Source: Haloquadratum walsbyi J07HQW2
Lineage (GTDB): Archaea > Halobacteriota > Halobacteria > Halobacteriales > Haloferacaceae
Direction: 5' to 3'
DNA: 64,000 bases
Assembly (NCBI RefSeq): GCF_000415985.1
Contig: NZ_KE356561.1
Coordinates: forward strand, 382,944-446,943
Positions 53,986-64,000 of the stretch are shown piece after piece. How positions within the stretch are numbered: position 1 is the first letter of the stretch; every line of letters starts with the position of its first letter. The notes below the pieces were generated by a model. It was not told the origin of the DNA. It worked only from the letters and a program-made list of their open reading frames with translations, and searched no databases. The translations under genes were made by a program, and so were the position numbers.

Positions 53986-55190
53986 CAGCCACAGACCTGC
54001 TCGAGGATTGTCTTTCGGTCAGCTCAATCGTCTCTTCCGTCATTTCTCTCTGTTCGTTGTGTCGAATTGTGGTTTGCGCTGCTAATATAGTATCTGTAAG
54101 TCAGTAGTCGAGATGAGGCTGAGAGTAACAATCATACGAATCCTTCTTACCAGTCAACACGGCTTCGGCGTGTATTCACCGTCTCTCACAGCATAGATGC
54201 CGTTGACTCATCAATTGCTCCAGGGACTCGAATCAATCAGGTAGTGAGGAGTCGAACATTCCCCAACACCTCACGCTGCGTTTGTATCCAAATAGACAGT
54301 GAAACCCCCTCATCCAGTGAGTCGACACGAGACATAGGTCCGAAACCGAAAGCGTGGAACTCAGGGGTATCCGTGTAAGAGTCAGAGTGAGAGATAGTCG
54401 AATCACACGTCGCAGACGTCATTATCACGAGATACAATCAATGATATCCCCAGCATCTAATAGTGACGATCCTCTCACGAGTTTTTTTATCTATCCAGAC
54501 GAAATAGCATTGATGAAAGCGAGAACCACGAATCCAATCAGAAGCATCAGTACCACAGAGACAATTGGTGGAATTCCCCCGAGTATCATGACGGATTTAG
54601 CGACTGACGAACCGCCTATGAGCGATTCGAGAAGGACCCGGACCTGGCAAAACTCCGCGAGTTCATCAACTCCGCCGAAGACAGTGATGAGCCAGCAGAC
54701 TCCCGAACGAACGCCGCTGTTCGGATATCACAGGCGGTTCTTGAGCAAGCTGAGAGTGATGAGTAACCCACGACATATCTGATATGTCCCCAACTCATGT
54801 GTCCAGAAATTATTGTTCCAATCCAAATCATCTGCCATGATGGAGTGAAAACGTGTTAGGACAATACTGGTATCTAGTTTTCTCACTACTGGTCTGTGTC
54901 ATTTTGCCAGCAGTATTATTTCGAATGGACGAGGACGGCATTGAGAAATTCCCATCCGGGTACTACTGGCTCATTGTCTCACGAGTTTCTGTGCAGTACT
55001 CTTGCAGTAGTATGTATAACGCTGGATCCATATGTGCTCACTCCAACTCCAGCACTCGGAGGTTGTGAGTTGTCCGTCCAACACGCTCTGACACGCAGAC
55101 GGTGGGATTGAAACCGACAGTGACAGTGAGAGTGATAGTTACAATTAAATCGCATTCACACAGACACTGATAACAACGGCAGCCACAACT
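53986..55190. other. Relic region of 1.2 kb
   Basis: No confident gene. A plus-strand C-terminal piece at about 54610-54766 (Y-E-R-F-E-K-D-P-D-L-A-K-L-R-E, ending L-E-Q-A-E-S-D-E) is coherent and acidic but begins after a stop. A minus-strand 32-codon frame at 54589-54491 has one hydrophobic helix (I-V-S-V-V-L-M-L-L-I-G-F-V-V). The remainder shows nothing recognisable. Confidence 0.4.
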
Positions 55191-56147
55191 ATGCCCCCGA
55201 ACACAAACACGAACACAGACACGGAGTTACCCGAGAATTCACACTCAGAGACATCACCATCCGAGTCGGAGACGAAAAGTGACACTGACACTGACACTGA
55301 CACTGATACTGACACTGACTGAACTGACGATACTGATACTGATACTGATACTGATACTGATACTGATACTGAACCTGACGGTGAGACCAACCAGAGACTT
55401 GCGATTGGGGACATGGTTCATGACGTCGAAGATGACGATCCCGACGATGCGGTTGTTGTGAATACTCCCCCGGTCGAGGCTGGTGAGTGGACAGTGAACA
55501 ACACTGACACAGTCGCAGGTATGAATCCAGGATATCCTGAGGAGTCGACGGTGATTGTGGTGATATTTCTCTCGACGCTCACTCGCACAGACACCTACTC
55601 GAACTGGGATGGTGAAGACCCACTTGGGTTACCAGCTGACTGCCAGACGTATGCATTCCCACGCGGGCGACTCCGTCGTGTCGGCACGTACCCACAATCA
55701 CAATCACAATCACAGCAACAGTCGGAGAAGGAAGAACAAGAAAAAAACCGAGATCAGAGTGACACTGACGCTAATTCCGACACTGACACCGATTCTGATG
55801 TTGACACTCCTGATCAAGAGAAGAAGACCGAGACCGAGACCAAGATCCACCGACAGCAACAGGCGCATGAAACTGAGCAACAGCAGGACCCAGGCGAAGA
55901 GAAACATGAAGAAAGTGATAGTGAGATTCCACCTGTCGACCGGCTCACGACAGGACAGCAGAATCTGCGCGAGCGACTGAGCGCCCGCAGCGAAGTTGAT
56001 GTTGAGCCAGATCCAGATGATCCGACGACTGCTGTGCTGGTCGTCCAGAAACTCGGCGAAGAGCACCGGATTGCCGCTGATGGCACCGTTTCAGACGGAC
56101 CCGTGGCTGACCGACTTGCGGAAATCGCCCAAGAATATCTGAGTTAA
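55191..56147 (+). pseudogene. Asp/Thr-repeat acidic protein with in-frame TGA
   Basis: One frame runs from ATG 55191 (M-P-P-N-T-N-T-N-T-D-T-E) through hexanucleotide-coded (Asp-Thr)n, meets TGA at 55320-55322, and continues through more (Asp-Thr)n. From ATG 55413 it encodes M-V-H-D-V-E-D-D-D-P-D-D-A-V-V-V-N-T-P-P. That domain also has F-P-R-G-R-L-R-R-V-G-T-Y, a Gln/Glu/Asp-rich linker and a C-terminal acidic domain (L-V-V-Q-K-L-G-E-E-H-R-I-A). The ORF 55413-56147 (244 aa) may still be made from its own ATG. This family is known only from haloarchaea as far as I can tell; its role is unknown. The linker is intrinsically disordered. Confidence 0.6.
55281..55372 (+). repeat. Hexanucleotide repeat blocks GACACT/GATACT
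   Basis: Two blocks of six-base units encode alternating Asp and Thr: about seven GACACT-type units, then about seven GATACT units, divided by GACTGAACTGACG. The unit length keeps frame, so copy number can vary without breaking the gene, but the spacer creates the stop. Confidence 0.7.
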
Positions 56148-56392
56148 CTCCACCTCTGAGCTCGGACACCGGTGTTGGACAGAATCCGACATTGATACGA
56201 CAATCTATTTTTCAACACACCGTTGAAAGGTGTGTTTCGCCAAGATTCAGGACATACTCACTTTCTTCCTCTGCAATAAGGCATCCATACCGCTGTAACA
56301 TCATTCAGAGAAAGTCATGTGAGAGCTGAACGGATATGTAGTATTGGAACATATGCACAAAACTATTTTATCAAATCAGATGTTACATTATT

Positions 56393-57445
<1,053 letters not shown>

Positions 57446-57572
57446 AGTTATCAACAGTTCATATTGGGGTTATTTCTTGGATTACGAGAGTATAGTAGAA
57501 AATATACTACACCAGATTATGATCAGTCATTTTAACTCTAAAAAAGAAGGTACGCACATACGAGGATAATTC

Positions 57573-57827
57573 ATGAGTAAGTCTGATGATCTCACTGAGT
57601 CTGATATTCGTCATGCTGTCAGAGATGAAATGCAGAGAGCAGGGTTGTCAATCATCTCAACCGTATTTTGGACGGTAATAGCGGCATTTAGTTTCCTTGT
57701 TGGTATTCAGACAGTTCAGCTCGCTTTCTATACAGGTGATTTAGTCAGCTTAGTCTTGATTATAGTTGGTGTCATTATTACCGGCGCAAGTGGCTATCTT
57801 CTGTATCTTCTTCACTGGAGACGGTAG
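57573..57827 (+). CDS. Small two-helix membrane protein with charged N-terminus
   Basis: This 84-aa protein has a charged N-terminal helix (L-T-E-S-D-I-R-H-A-V-R-D-E-M-Q-R). Two membrane helices follow (about 26-50 and 57-78), and the tail is L-H-W-R-R. It starts at ATG 57573. A nonsense-inactivated paralog lies at 37738-37469. The polar helix followed by two membrane spans suggests a membrane-anchored adaptor or channel subunit, but the role is unknown. Conservation between copies (E-V/I-R-x-x-V-R-x-E and V-Q-x-A-F-Y) shows the family is real. Confidence 0.7.
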   Translation: MSKSDDLTESDIRHAVRDEMQRAGLSIISTVFWTVIAAFSFLVGIQTVQLAFYTGDLVSLVLIIVGVIITGASGYLLYLLHWRR

Positions 57828-58167
57828 TCGTCAAGAGTGATTCTTATTCAAATCCGGTGTTTGCACTGCATGTCACTTTCAAGAGTCACTCACTGGGTCT
57901 CCGAAGATTGACAAATAAACTTTCCTGCTGATGCTGTATGAGACCATGCGGTAACGTATTGGGGCTGTGAGGTTTATGTCTCTTCAAGAAAGTTAATTAA
58001 TCTATTCACAGGAGGGATCCCCAAGAAGTTGTACTCTGAATGTGAACCACAACGGCGAGATTTTCCCGGTTTTGAGTGCATGACACAGTCCATAGACGAG
58101 TCATTCCACGTAGCCAACAGACGGCGTACACAGCTTTTTTCAGTCTTATCAATATAATACCGGTACT
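57828..58167. other. Intergenic, promoter region of the ABC operon
   Basis: No gene. AT-rich DNA with a TATA-like stretch near 58150-58158 lies just before GTG 58168. Confidence 0.45.
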
Positions 58168-59820
58168 GTGTCAGACGAGAGTCGTGAGAGGGATATAGAT
58201 CGACGATCATTCGTAAAACTTGCGGGTACAGCCACAGCAACTGCTGCTCTCGCCGGATGCGGCAGCAGTGGCGGAGGCGGAGTGGCTGAAGGGGAAGATG
58301 AGACGGCTGATACGTCTCAATCAGGCGAGACAGCAGCAGACACCGACGAATCATCAACAGGGAGCAACGAGTTTCCTGTGACAATCACACAGGGTCAGAT
58401 GCCCGACACACTGGATCCGCATGACCACCGAAACATTCCAGCGGACATCGTGATGCGACAGTGTTATGAAGGTGTCATATCCCGAAACCGGCAGGGACAA
58501 ATCGTCTCGATGCTTGCGACAGAATGGCGACGCGTGGAGCCGGGTCGGGTTCGATTCAGCATCCGAGAGGGTCCGACATTCCAACAGACGGATAATCAAT
58601 TAACGCCCGCAGACGTTGCATATACAGTAAATCGGATGGTTGATGATGATGTTGGATTTACCAGTCCACAAGCCGGACAGCTCGGTGGCGTTACTGGTGC
58701 AGAGGTCGTTGATGATGAACGGGCTGTCGATGTCCTCTCGGACGGTCTCAATCCAATCGTGTTCGCTGAGTTTGCGATTTATTGTGATGTTGTCGAGCAA
58801 GCGTGGACGGAGGAGAACGAATCATCATATATCGCACAGAATATGAATGGGACAGGACCGTTCGAACTTGCTGAGTATGAGCAGAATGTGCAGGTGACAT
58901 TTGACCGATATGATGAGTACTGGCGTGAGCCTGCAGAAGTGACTCAACTCACGTTCACATCTGCACAGCAAGCAAGTGCACGAGTGAATCAACTCATTGC
59001 TGGTGAGACTGATATTATTGTCAATGTACCACCCCAATCAGTCAACCGAGTTGACAGCAATGAGAGCGTAAGTGTGAACGCAGTCGGTAGCACGCGGATC
59101 ATTTACAATGGGATGCGAAGCAATGCTGAGCCATTTTCCTCGCTCTCGTTCCGCCGGGCAATGAATTTTGCAGTCGATCTGGAGAGTATCATCACGGGTG
59201 TGCTCCAGGAATTTGGTGAGCAGACTGGTCAACCAACTCTACAACCGTTCTTTGGATATAATACCGACATTGAGTCGTATGCACATGATCCTGCTGAGGC
59301 TGAACGACTTGTTGAGGAAAGTGGACATGCAGGAGCAAGTCTGACCTTACATACACCAGTAGGACGGTATCTCAAAGACATCCAGATTGCACAGGCTGTT
59401 GCTGGAATGATTGATGATCTCTCGAACGTCTCCTGTGACGTCAAACAGCGGGATTTCAATACTCTTGCTTCGGAACTTACTGATGGTGATATCACCACCG
59501 GACCGAAGTTCTATCTCATCGGATGGGGGAATGCAACATTCGATGCCTCACAAACGATTAATCCGACACTCACGAGCGATGGAGTGTTGACTTCGTTTAA
59601 AAATGATCAGCTTGATGACGTTATCACTGAGGCAAACCAAACAGCCGAGAGCGAACAACGTGAACAACTTCTTCAACAAGCGAATGCATTCAGTCACGAA
59701 CAGGCGCCTTGGATTTTCCTGAATCGACAATTTGGTGTCTACGGCTCAACGAATCGGATTGACTGGCAGCCGAGGAATGATGAGCGGATTGATGCATATT
59801 CAATCAGTTCATCCGAATAA
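58168..59820 (+). CDS. ABC transporter substrate-binding lipoprotein, peptide type
   Basis: This 550-aa family 5 (DppA/OppA-like) extracellular solute-binding protein starts at GTG 58168. It has a Tat signal (D-R-R-S-F-V-K at residues 11-17) and lipobox A-L-A-G-C with Cys31. A Gly/Glu/Thr-rich linker follows, as usual for haloarchaeal lipoproteins. The mature domain begins P-V-T-I-T-Q-G-Q-M-P-D-T-L-D-P-H. It catches peptides or similar oligomers outside the cell and passes them to the permeases. The stop is followed immediately by the first permease start, so it is the first gene of a five-gene operon. Confidence 0.93.
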   Translation: MSDESRERDIDRRSFVKLAGTATATAALAGCGSSGGGGVAEGEDETADTSQSGETAADTDESSTGSNEFPVTITQGQMPDTLDPHDHRNIPADIVMRQCYEGVISRNRQGQIVSMLATEWRRVEPGRVRFSIREGPTFQQTDNQLTPADVAYTVNRMVDDDVGFTSPQAGQLGGVTGAEVVDDERAVDVLSDGLNPIVFAEFAIYCDVVEQAWTEENESSYIAQNMNGTGPFELAEYEQNVQVTFDRYDEYWREPAEVTQLTFTSAQQASARVNQLIAGETDIIVNVPPQSVNRVDSNESVSVNAVGSTRIIYNGMRSNAEPFSSLSFRRAMNFAVDLESIITGVLQEFGEQTGQPTLQPFFGYNTDIESYAHDPAEAERLVEESGHAGASLTLHTPVGRYLKDIQIAQAVAGMIDDLSNVSCDVKQRDFNTLASELTDGDITTGPKFYLIGWGNATFDASQTINPTLTSDGVLTSFKNDQLDDVITEANQTAESEQREQLLQQANAFSHEQAPWIFLNRQFGVYGSTNRIDWQPRNDERIDAYSISSSE

Positions 59821-60828
59821 ATGGGGTACTCACGCTTTCTCCTGAAGCGCGCGAGCCAGGGTGTCGTCGTCATCTGGGGAATTGTGACTGTCGTATTCAC
59901 ATTACGATATATTACACCTGGGAGTCCAGTGACATTCATTGCCCCGCTTGACGCATCACAAGCGCTCAGAGAGGAGATTGCGATGGAATACGGACTCAAC
60001 AGGCCGATATACGTGCAGTATATTGAGTATGTAGTTGGACTACTCCCACCGAATATCGATATGGGGAAGTCGTTTGCTGCTGGGACAAGTGTAAGTAGTC
60101 AGGTATTTGCTGCACTCCCACGTTCACTCGAGTTAGCCGTTGCAGCCACCCTCGTTGCAGTTGTTTTGTCAATTCCACTCGGAGTGATCAGTGCAACGAA
60201 CCGTCACGAGCCAACTGACTACGCAGCGACAACATTCTCGTTAGTTGGTATTTCAACGCCAAATTTCTGGCTCGGACTGATATTGACGCTTCTGTTGGCA
60301 GTCCAATTTGATATCTTTCCAACAGGGGGAATGGCTCGGGTGAACGGCACTCCATTATTATTTGCTGATGCAGTGAGACTCCTTTTGAGTGGACGCCCAC
60401 AGGTTATGCTCAGATGGCTGTCTCATATCACCCTCCCAGCTGTAACACTCGGGACGTATTTTACAGCGCTTGTCACTCGACTCACTCGAAGTGGCATGTT
60501 AGATGAACTTGGCAAACAATACATTACAGCACTTCGAGCAAAGGGGACGCCGGAGACGTTGGTGCGTTTCAGGCATGCATTAAAAAATACGCTTGTACCA
60601 ATTGTGACTGTTCTTGGTCTCCAACTCGGGACGCTCATTGGTGGGGCAGTCATAACCGAGCGTGTATTTGCATGGCCTGGACTTGGAAGTCTCTTGATCG
60701 ATGCTATCAACGCTCGACAATGGGTCATCCTCCAAGGATGTCTGGTCGTCGTCGGGACTGGTTTTGTGATCGTTAATACAGTCGTTGATGCGATATATGC
60801 ATACTTGAATCCGGAGGTGACACTGTAA
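59821..60828 (+). CDS. ABC transporter permease, DppB type
   Basis: This 335-aa permease has six membrane segments. The N-terminal part reads L-K-R-A-S-Q-G-V-V-V-I-W-G-I-V-T-V-V-F, typical for DppB. The cytoplasmic EAA loop Y-I-T-A-L-R-A-K-G-T-P-E-T-L-V-R-F lies at about 235-252 and contacts the ATPase. It starts directly after the stop of the binding protein gene and overlaps the second permease start by one base. With the next gene it forms the membrane channel of the importer. Confidence 0.95.
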   Translation: MGYSRFLLKRASQGVVVIWGIVTVVFTLRYITPGSPVTFIAPLDASQALREEIAMEYGLNRPIYVQYIEYVVGLLPPNIDMGKSFAAGTSVSSQVFAALPRSLELAVAATLVAVVLSIPLGVISATNRHEPTDYAATTFSLVGISTPNFWLGLILTLLLAVQFDIFPTGGMARVNGTPLLFADAVRLLLSGRPQVMLRWLSHITLPAVTLGTYFTALVTRLTRSGMLDELGKQYITALRAKGTPETLVRFRHALKNTLVPIVTVLGLQLGTLIGGAVITERVFAWPGLGSLLIDAINARQWVILQGCLVVVGTGFVIVNTVVDAIYAYLNPEVTL

Positions 60829-61850
60829 TGTTTTCACCGCGGACATGGCAGAATCTGGTCGGAGAGTTACGTCAGAGTCTGCTCGCCAAGCTTGGTGTCA
60901 GTCTATTCACCGTCATTCTTGGAATGGCTATTTTTGCACCATTCCTTGCGCCGCACAATCCAACTGTTCAGCATCTTGATCAGAAACTGTTACCCCCAGT
61001 TGGACTCAGTCGGGTGACGACGACAACAACAACACAGGTAGTGAATGGGTCAGTCACGACGATAACTGAACGAACACAGATTAGTGCAACGTGGACGTAT
61101 CCACTAGGGACAGACCCACTGGGACGCGATATGCTCTCAAGAGTACTCTACGGCGCACGGACTTCGATGCTTGTTGGCATTCTCGGCACAGCACTAGCTA
61201 CATTGATTGGAGCACCAATTGGTCTCATAGCAGGATACTATGGTGGTCTTGTTGATGATACACTCATGCGTTTTGCAGATATTATGCTCGCATTTCCTTC
61301 CCTCGTGCTTGCAATATCACTTGTTGGACTATTCGGTCGGATTGCTGTCACGGTCCCTGATCCATGGGTCGTTTTCGATATCGCACCAGCGACAATGCCA
61401 GCGACATTCACACTCCCTGGGATGGTAATTCTGGTTGTTGGACTAGTCAACTGGGTGTGGATTGCGCGTGTTGCTCGGGGCGAAGCGCTCTCGATTGTTG
61501 AGGCGGAGTATATCAAAGCTGCACGCAGTTATGGAACAAGTGATATCCGCATTATGACCCGGCACGTGCTTCCGAATGCGTTGACCCCAATTTTAATTCT
61601 CGCGACGATTCTTGTCGCCGCAAATATTCTTCTTGAAAGTTCACTTGCGTATCTTGGGTTCTCCGGCACCACGCTGTCGTGGGGATTCGATATCTCGCAG
61701 GGTCAACAATATCTGGCAACCTCATGGTGGATCACGACGCTTCCTGGTGTTGGAATTGTCATTGCTGTGATGGGTGTGAATCTCATTGGTGACTGGCTCC
61801 GGGATGCACTTGACCCAGGCATTGAGGGTGAAAGCGAGGGAGGGCTTTGA
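60828..61850 (+). CDS. ABC transporter permease, DppC type
   Basis: This 340-aa permease has a DppC-like N-terminal helix (V-S-L-F-T-V-I-L-G-M-A-I-F-A-P-F-L) and a polar Thr-rich loop with periplasm-like topology (T-T-T-T-T-Q-V-V-N-G). Five more helices follow, with the EAA loop Y-I-K-A-A-R-S-Y-G-T-S-D-I-R-I-M near 230. It starts in the stop of the upstream gene (TAATG). It pairs with the DppB-type permease. The following ATPase begins four bases after its stop. Confidence 0.95.
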   Translation: MFSPRTWQNLVGELRQSLLAKLGVSLFTVILGMAIFAPFLAPHNPTVQHLDQKLLPPVGLSRVTTTTTTQVVNGSVTTITERTQISATWTYPLGTDPLGRDMLSRVLYGARTSMLVGILGTALATLIGAPIGLIAGYYGGLVDDTLMRFADIMLAFPSLVLAISLVGLFGRIAVTVPDPWVVFDIAPATMPATFTLPGMVILVVGLVNWVWIARVARGEALSIVEAEYIKAARSYGTSDIRIMTRHVLPNALTPILILATILVAANILLESSLAYLGFSGTTLSWGFDISQGQQYLATSWWITTLPGVGIVIAVMGVNLIGDWLRDALDPGIEGESEGGL

Positions 61851-61854
61851 TTTC

Positions 61855-63276
61855 ATGAGTGCTCATGATCTCCTTCGTGTTCGTAATGTCTCAACACGAT
61901 TTTTAACCGAGACAGGACAGATCAATGCTGTCGAAGATATTTCTTTCAGTGTTCGTGATGGCGAGACATTCGGGCTTGTTGGTGAATCAGGCTCAGGTAA
62001 GTCAGTGACAGCTCATACAATCATGGGATTAATCGAGTCTTCCGGACGAATCACAAGTGGTGAAATTTGGTACCGTGATCCTGCATTAGCTGACGCGGTT
62101 GGGGTTGATGAGAGCGATGGTGCGTTTGTCAACCTCGTTGAGCTCGATGCAGAGACGCGACGAGCCCTTCGAGGGCCATCTTTTGGCATGATCTTCCAGG
62201 ACCCAATGTCGAGTATGGATCCCTCTGTGACCGTCGGTGAACAGATTGCACAAGCTGTCGAGGCACAACGCCGGGCTTCGACAAACCCACGGTCGGTCTC
62301 GACGCGGACTCAACAGTATGGTCTTATGCGGTTTGTAGTTGACAGTCTGATTCCACATCGTGGGTATGTAAGCACCGAAAGTAAGCAGCGTGCAATCGAA
62401 TTACTCGACACGGCTGGCATCCCTAACCCGGCTGAGCGGGCTGAGGCTTATCCACATGAGTTCTCTGGTGGAATGCTTCAACGGGCAATGATTGCTCAAG
62501 CACTGGCTGGTGAGCCGGATCTTCTCGTCGCGGATGAGCCGACGACTGCACTTGATGTGACTATTCAGGCACAGATTCTTTCGTTATTATCAGAGATACA
62601 GGCGGAGACAGATATGAGTGTTATTCTCATTACACACAATCTTGGAGTCATAGCGCGAATGTGTGACCGAGTGGGTGTCATGTACGCTGGAGAGATTGTT
62701 GAACGGGGGTCACTTGCGGATATCTTTGAAGACGCAGTCCATCCATATACGGAGGGACTGCTCGGCAGTGTGCCGGATATTGACACTCCAGACGCACGGC
62801 TTGAACCCATTGCAGGCAGCGTCCCAAGTCTCGTTGATGAAGAGATGGGTGAGCGATGTTACTTTGCGGATCGATGTCCCAAAGCGATGGAAGCCTGTCT
62901 TGATCCCCCTCCAGAGTTTGACGCTGACACAGGGACAGTACTTGAGGATGATACCGAAGATCGACATGGTGTGAAGTGTGTCTTAGCGCAGCGAGGATAT
63001 GATCCCGACGCATCGGTATCGATATCCAACACCAACTCTAACACCGACAGTGACAATGACAATGACAATGACAATGACAATGACAATGACAACAACAACA
63101 ACAGCAACAGCGATGGCGACGACTCCGAAAACACGAGCGCAGATAATTCAAGAGATATCTTCAATTCGATCAAAAGCACAATTAAGACGATAAATTCGGA
63201 TACAGATGCAGACGCAGATCCGAATCTGAATCTGGGTTTGAGTTTGAATACCTCGGGTGAGGAGGATGAATCGTGA
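61855..63276 (+). CDS. ABC transporter ATPase, DppD type, with Asn-Asp repeat tail
   Basis: This 473-aa ATPase runs from ATG 61855; an upstream in-frame start at 61786 would overlap the permease by 65 bp and is unlikely. Walker A is G43-E-S-G-S-G-K-S, Q-loop I-F-Q-D-P-M, signature F-S-G-G-M (203-207), Walker B L-L-V-A-D-E-P (223-229). The oligopeptide-type C-terminal Cys cluster is present ([10 protein letters not shown]). The last about 90 residues are a low-complexity Asn/Asp/Ser tail coded by AATGAC repeats (about 63046-63095), absent from normal DppD. The next gene overlaps by GTGA. Confidence 0.93.
   Translation: MSAHDLLRVRNVSTRFLTETGQINAVEDISFSVRDGETFGLVGESGSGKSVTAHTIMGLIESSGRITSGEIWYRDPALADAVGVDESDGAFVNLVELDAETRRALRGPSFGMIFQDPMSSMDPSVTVGEQIAQAVEAQRRASTNPRSVSTRTQQYGLMRFVVDSLIPHRGYVSTESKQRAIELLDTAGIPNPAERAEAYPHEFSGGMLQRAMIAQALAGEPDLLVADEPTTALDVTIQAQILSLLSEIQAETDMSVILITHNLGVIARMCDRVGVMYAGEIVERGSLADIFEDAVHPYTEGLLGSVPDIDTPDARLEPIAGSVPSLVDEEMGERCYFADRCPKAMEACLDPPPEFDADTGTVLEDDTEDRHGVKCVLAQRGYDPDASVSISNTNSNTDSDNDNDNDNDNDNDNNNNSNSDGDDSENTSADNSRDIFNSIKSTIKTINSDTDADADPNLNLGLSLNTSGEEDES
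63046..63095 (+). repeat. Hexanucleotide AATGAC repeat within the ATPase gene
   Basis: About eight units of GACAATGACAAT encode alternating Asn and Asp. The unit keeps frame, so length polymorphism would be tolerated. It resembles the Asp-Thr hexanucleotide repeats at 55281. Confidence 0.7.
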
Positions 63277-64000
63277 GCGAGGACACGTTGGTGAGTGTCG
63301 AGAATCTCAAAAAGCATTACACAAGCACAAAGACACTCTCTGATAGATTATTTCGTCGTACATCACCACCAATCAAAGCTGTCGATGGGGTCAGTTTTGA
63401 GATTACAGCAGGCGAGACACTTGGGTTAGTCGGTGAGTCTGGATGTGGGAAATCTACCACTGGCGAAACGATCCTGGCGCTTCGTAGTCCGACCGGTGGA
63501 GCGGTGACATTCGATAATAAAAACATCGGTGACCTCTCCGATGCAGAAGTCAAAAACTTCCGACGACGAACAGGAATGGTCTTTCAGGACCCATTCGCAA
63601 GTCTAAATCCTCGGATGACTGCCGGTCAGATTATCAGAGAACCACTCAGCGTGCATGATGTCGGCACTCAAAATGAACAGCGTGATCGGGTAAAGAGTCT
63701 GTTGAAACGGGTCGGGCTCTCAGTAGACCAGTATGACAGATATCCACATGAGTTCTCGGGTGGTCAGCAACAACGTATCGCGATTGCACGCGCACTCGCA
63801 GTCGAACCGGATTTTCTCGTACTTGATGAACCGGTCTCAGCGCTCGATGTGTCGGTTCAGGCGCAAATACTGAATCTGCTAGCTGATCTCCAGACTGATT
63901 TTGGACTGACATATTTGTTTATCGCACATGACCTGTCCGTCGTACGTTATGTGTCTGATCGTGTTGCGGTGATGTATCTTGGCAATATCGCGGAGATTGG
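63273..64000 (+). CDS. ABC transporter ATPase, DppF type, cut by window end
   Basis: This is the fifth gene of the operon, starting with GTG 63273 inside the previous stop. It contains Walker A G54-E-S-G-C-G-K-S, Q-loop [11 protein letters not shown], signature F-S-G-G-Q-Q-Q-R and Walker [12 protein letters not shown]. The H-loop A-H-D-L-S-V-V also precedes the window edge. The insert [13 protein letters not shown] is typical of DppF/OppF. With the DppD-type subunit it powers import of peptides. The C-terminal Cys-rich part should follow outside. Confidence 0.95.
   Translation, partial: MSEDTLVSVENLKKHYTSTKTLSDRLFRRTSPPIKAVDGVSFEITAGETLGLVGESGCGKSTTGETILALRSPTGGAVTFDNKNIGDLSDAEVKNFRRRTGMVFQDPFASLNPRMTAGQIIREPLSVHDVGTQNEQRDRVKSLLKRVGLSVDQYDRYPHEFSGGQQQRIAIARALAVEPDFLVLDEPVSALDVSVQAQILNLLADLQTDFGLTYLFIAHDLSVVRYVSDRVAVMYLGNIAEI

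Noticed and set aside
55281-55372. Tandem repeats considered as a CRISPR array
   Set aside because: The units are six bases with no spacers and they encode Asp-Thr in a long acidic frame.
55145-55414. 89-aa minus-strand frame of Ser-Val repeats
   Set aside because: It is the antisense reading of the Asp-Thr hexanucleotide repeats.
62859-63317. 152-aa minus-strand frame in the ABC ATPase
   Set aside because: Leu-Ser repeats mirror the Asn-Asp coding repeats; the sense strand encodes a well-supported ATPase.

Overview
The window looks like chromosome of a moderately AT-rich haloarchaeon of the Haloquadratum walsbyi type. The signs are acidic proteins, twin-arginine lipoprotein signals, near-leaderless starts behind TATA-like boxes, haloarchaeal IS remnants (IS200/IS605-TnpB, IS5-like and ISH types), DUF6498 and pentapeptide-repeat proteins, an Orc1/Cdc6 relic, and a low coding density with many decayed genes. 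The species assignment is inference. No rRNA, tRNA or CRISPR array was seen.

Layout. 1-8600 holds IS200/IS605 and TnpB relics, decayed genes, a GIDE-like membrane protein and a run of small membrane proteins. 9000-16600 has a decayed beta-helix surface protein, a 589-aa membrane protein, a frameshifted pentapeptide-repeat protein and small HTH-like proteins. 16600-26300 has a SUI1/eIF1 gene, an mre11 relic split by a 59-bp palindromic insert, an HTH gene with a truncated PIN partner, a Tat DsbA-like lipoprotein, a prepilin peptidase and a ZIP transporter. 26969-31899 carries a full-length MetE and an FAD oxidoreductase with toxin-antitoxin relics around them.

33318-37444 is a urease cluster in the order ureB-ureC-ureA-ureD-ureF, without ureE or ureG. 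A few kilobases on (39058-44851) come two COG0523 G3E GTPases, three NikR-like regulator remnants, mini zinc-binding proteins and one intact MazEF-like pair. Together these suggest a nickel/zinc handling district beside a nickel enzyme, although the regulators are broken.

45009-46403 encodes SelO. It is followed by a candidate replication origin: six copies of an ORB-like box flank a decayed orc1/cdc6 gene (46568-48799). Next are a GT2 glycosyltransferase, a VWA protein, an S66 LD-carboxypeptidase, an Asp/Thr-repeat protein with an in-frame TGA, and a thioredoxin. The window ends in a five-gene peptide-type ABC importer operon (58168 to beyond 64000) with overlapping or abutting genes.

The working metabolism visible here is urea hydrolysis, methionine synthesis, metal and peptide import, and thiol redox. 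The rest is largely a record of IS insertion, slippage and single-base frameshifts. Intact cargo-like modules (MazEF, urease, MetE) survive among debris.
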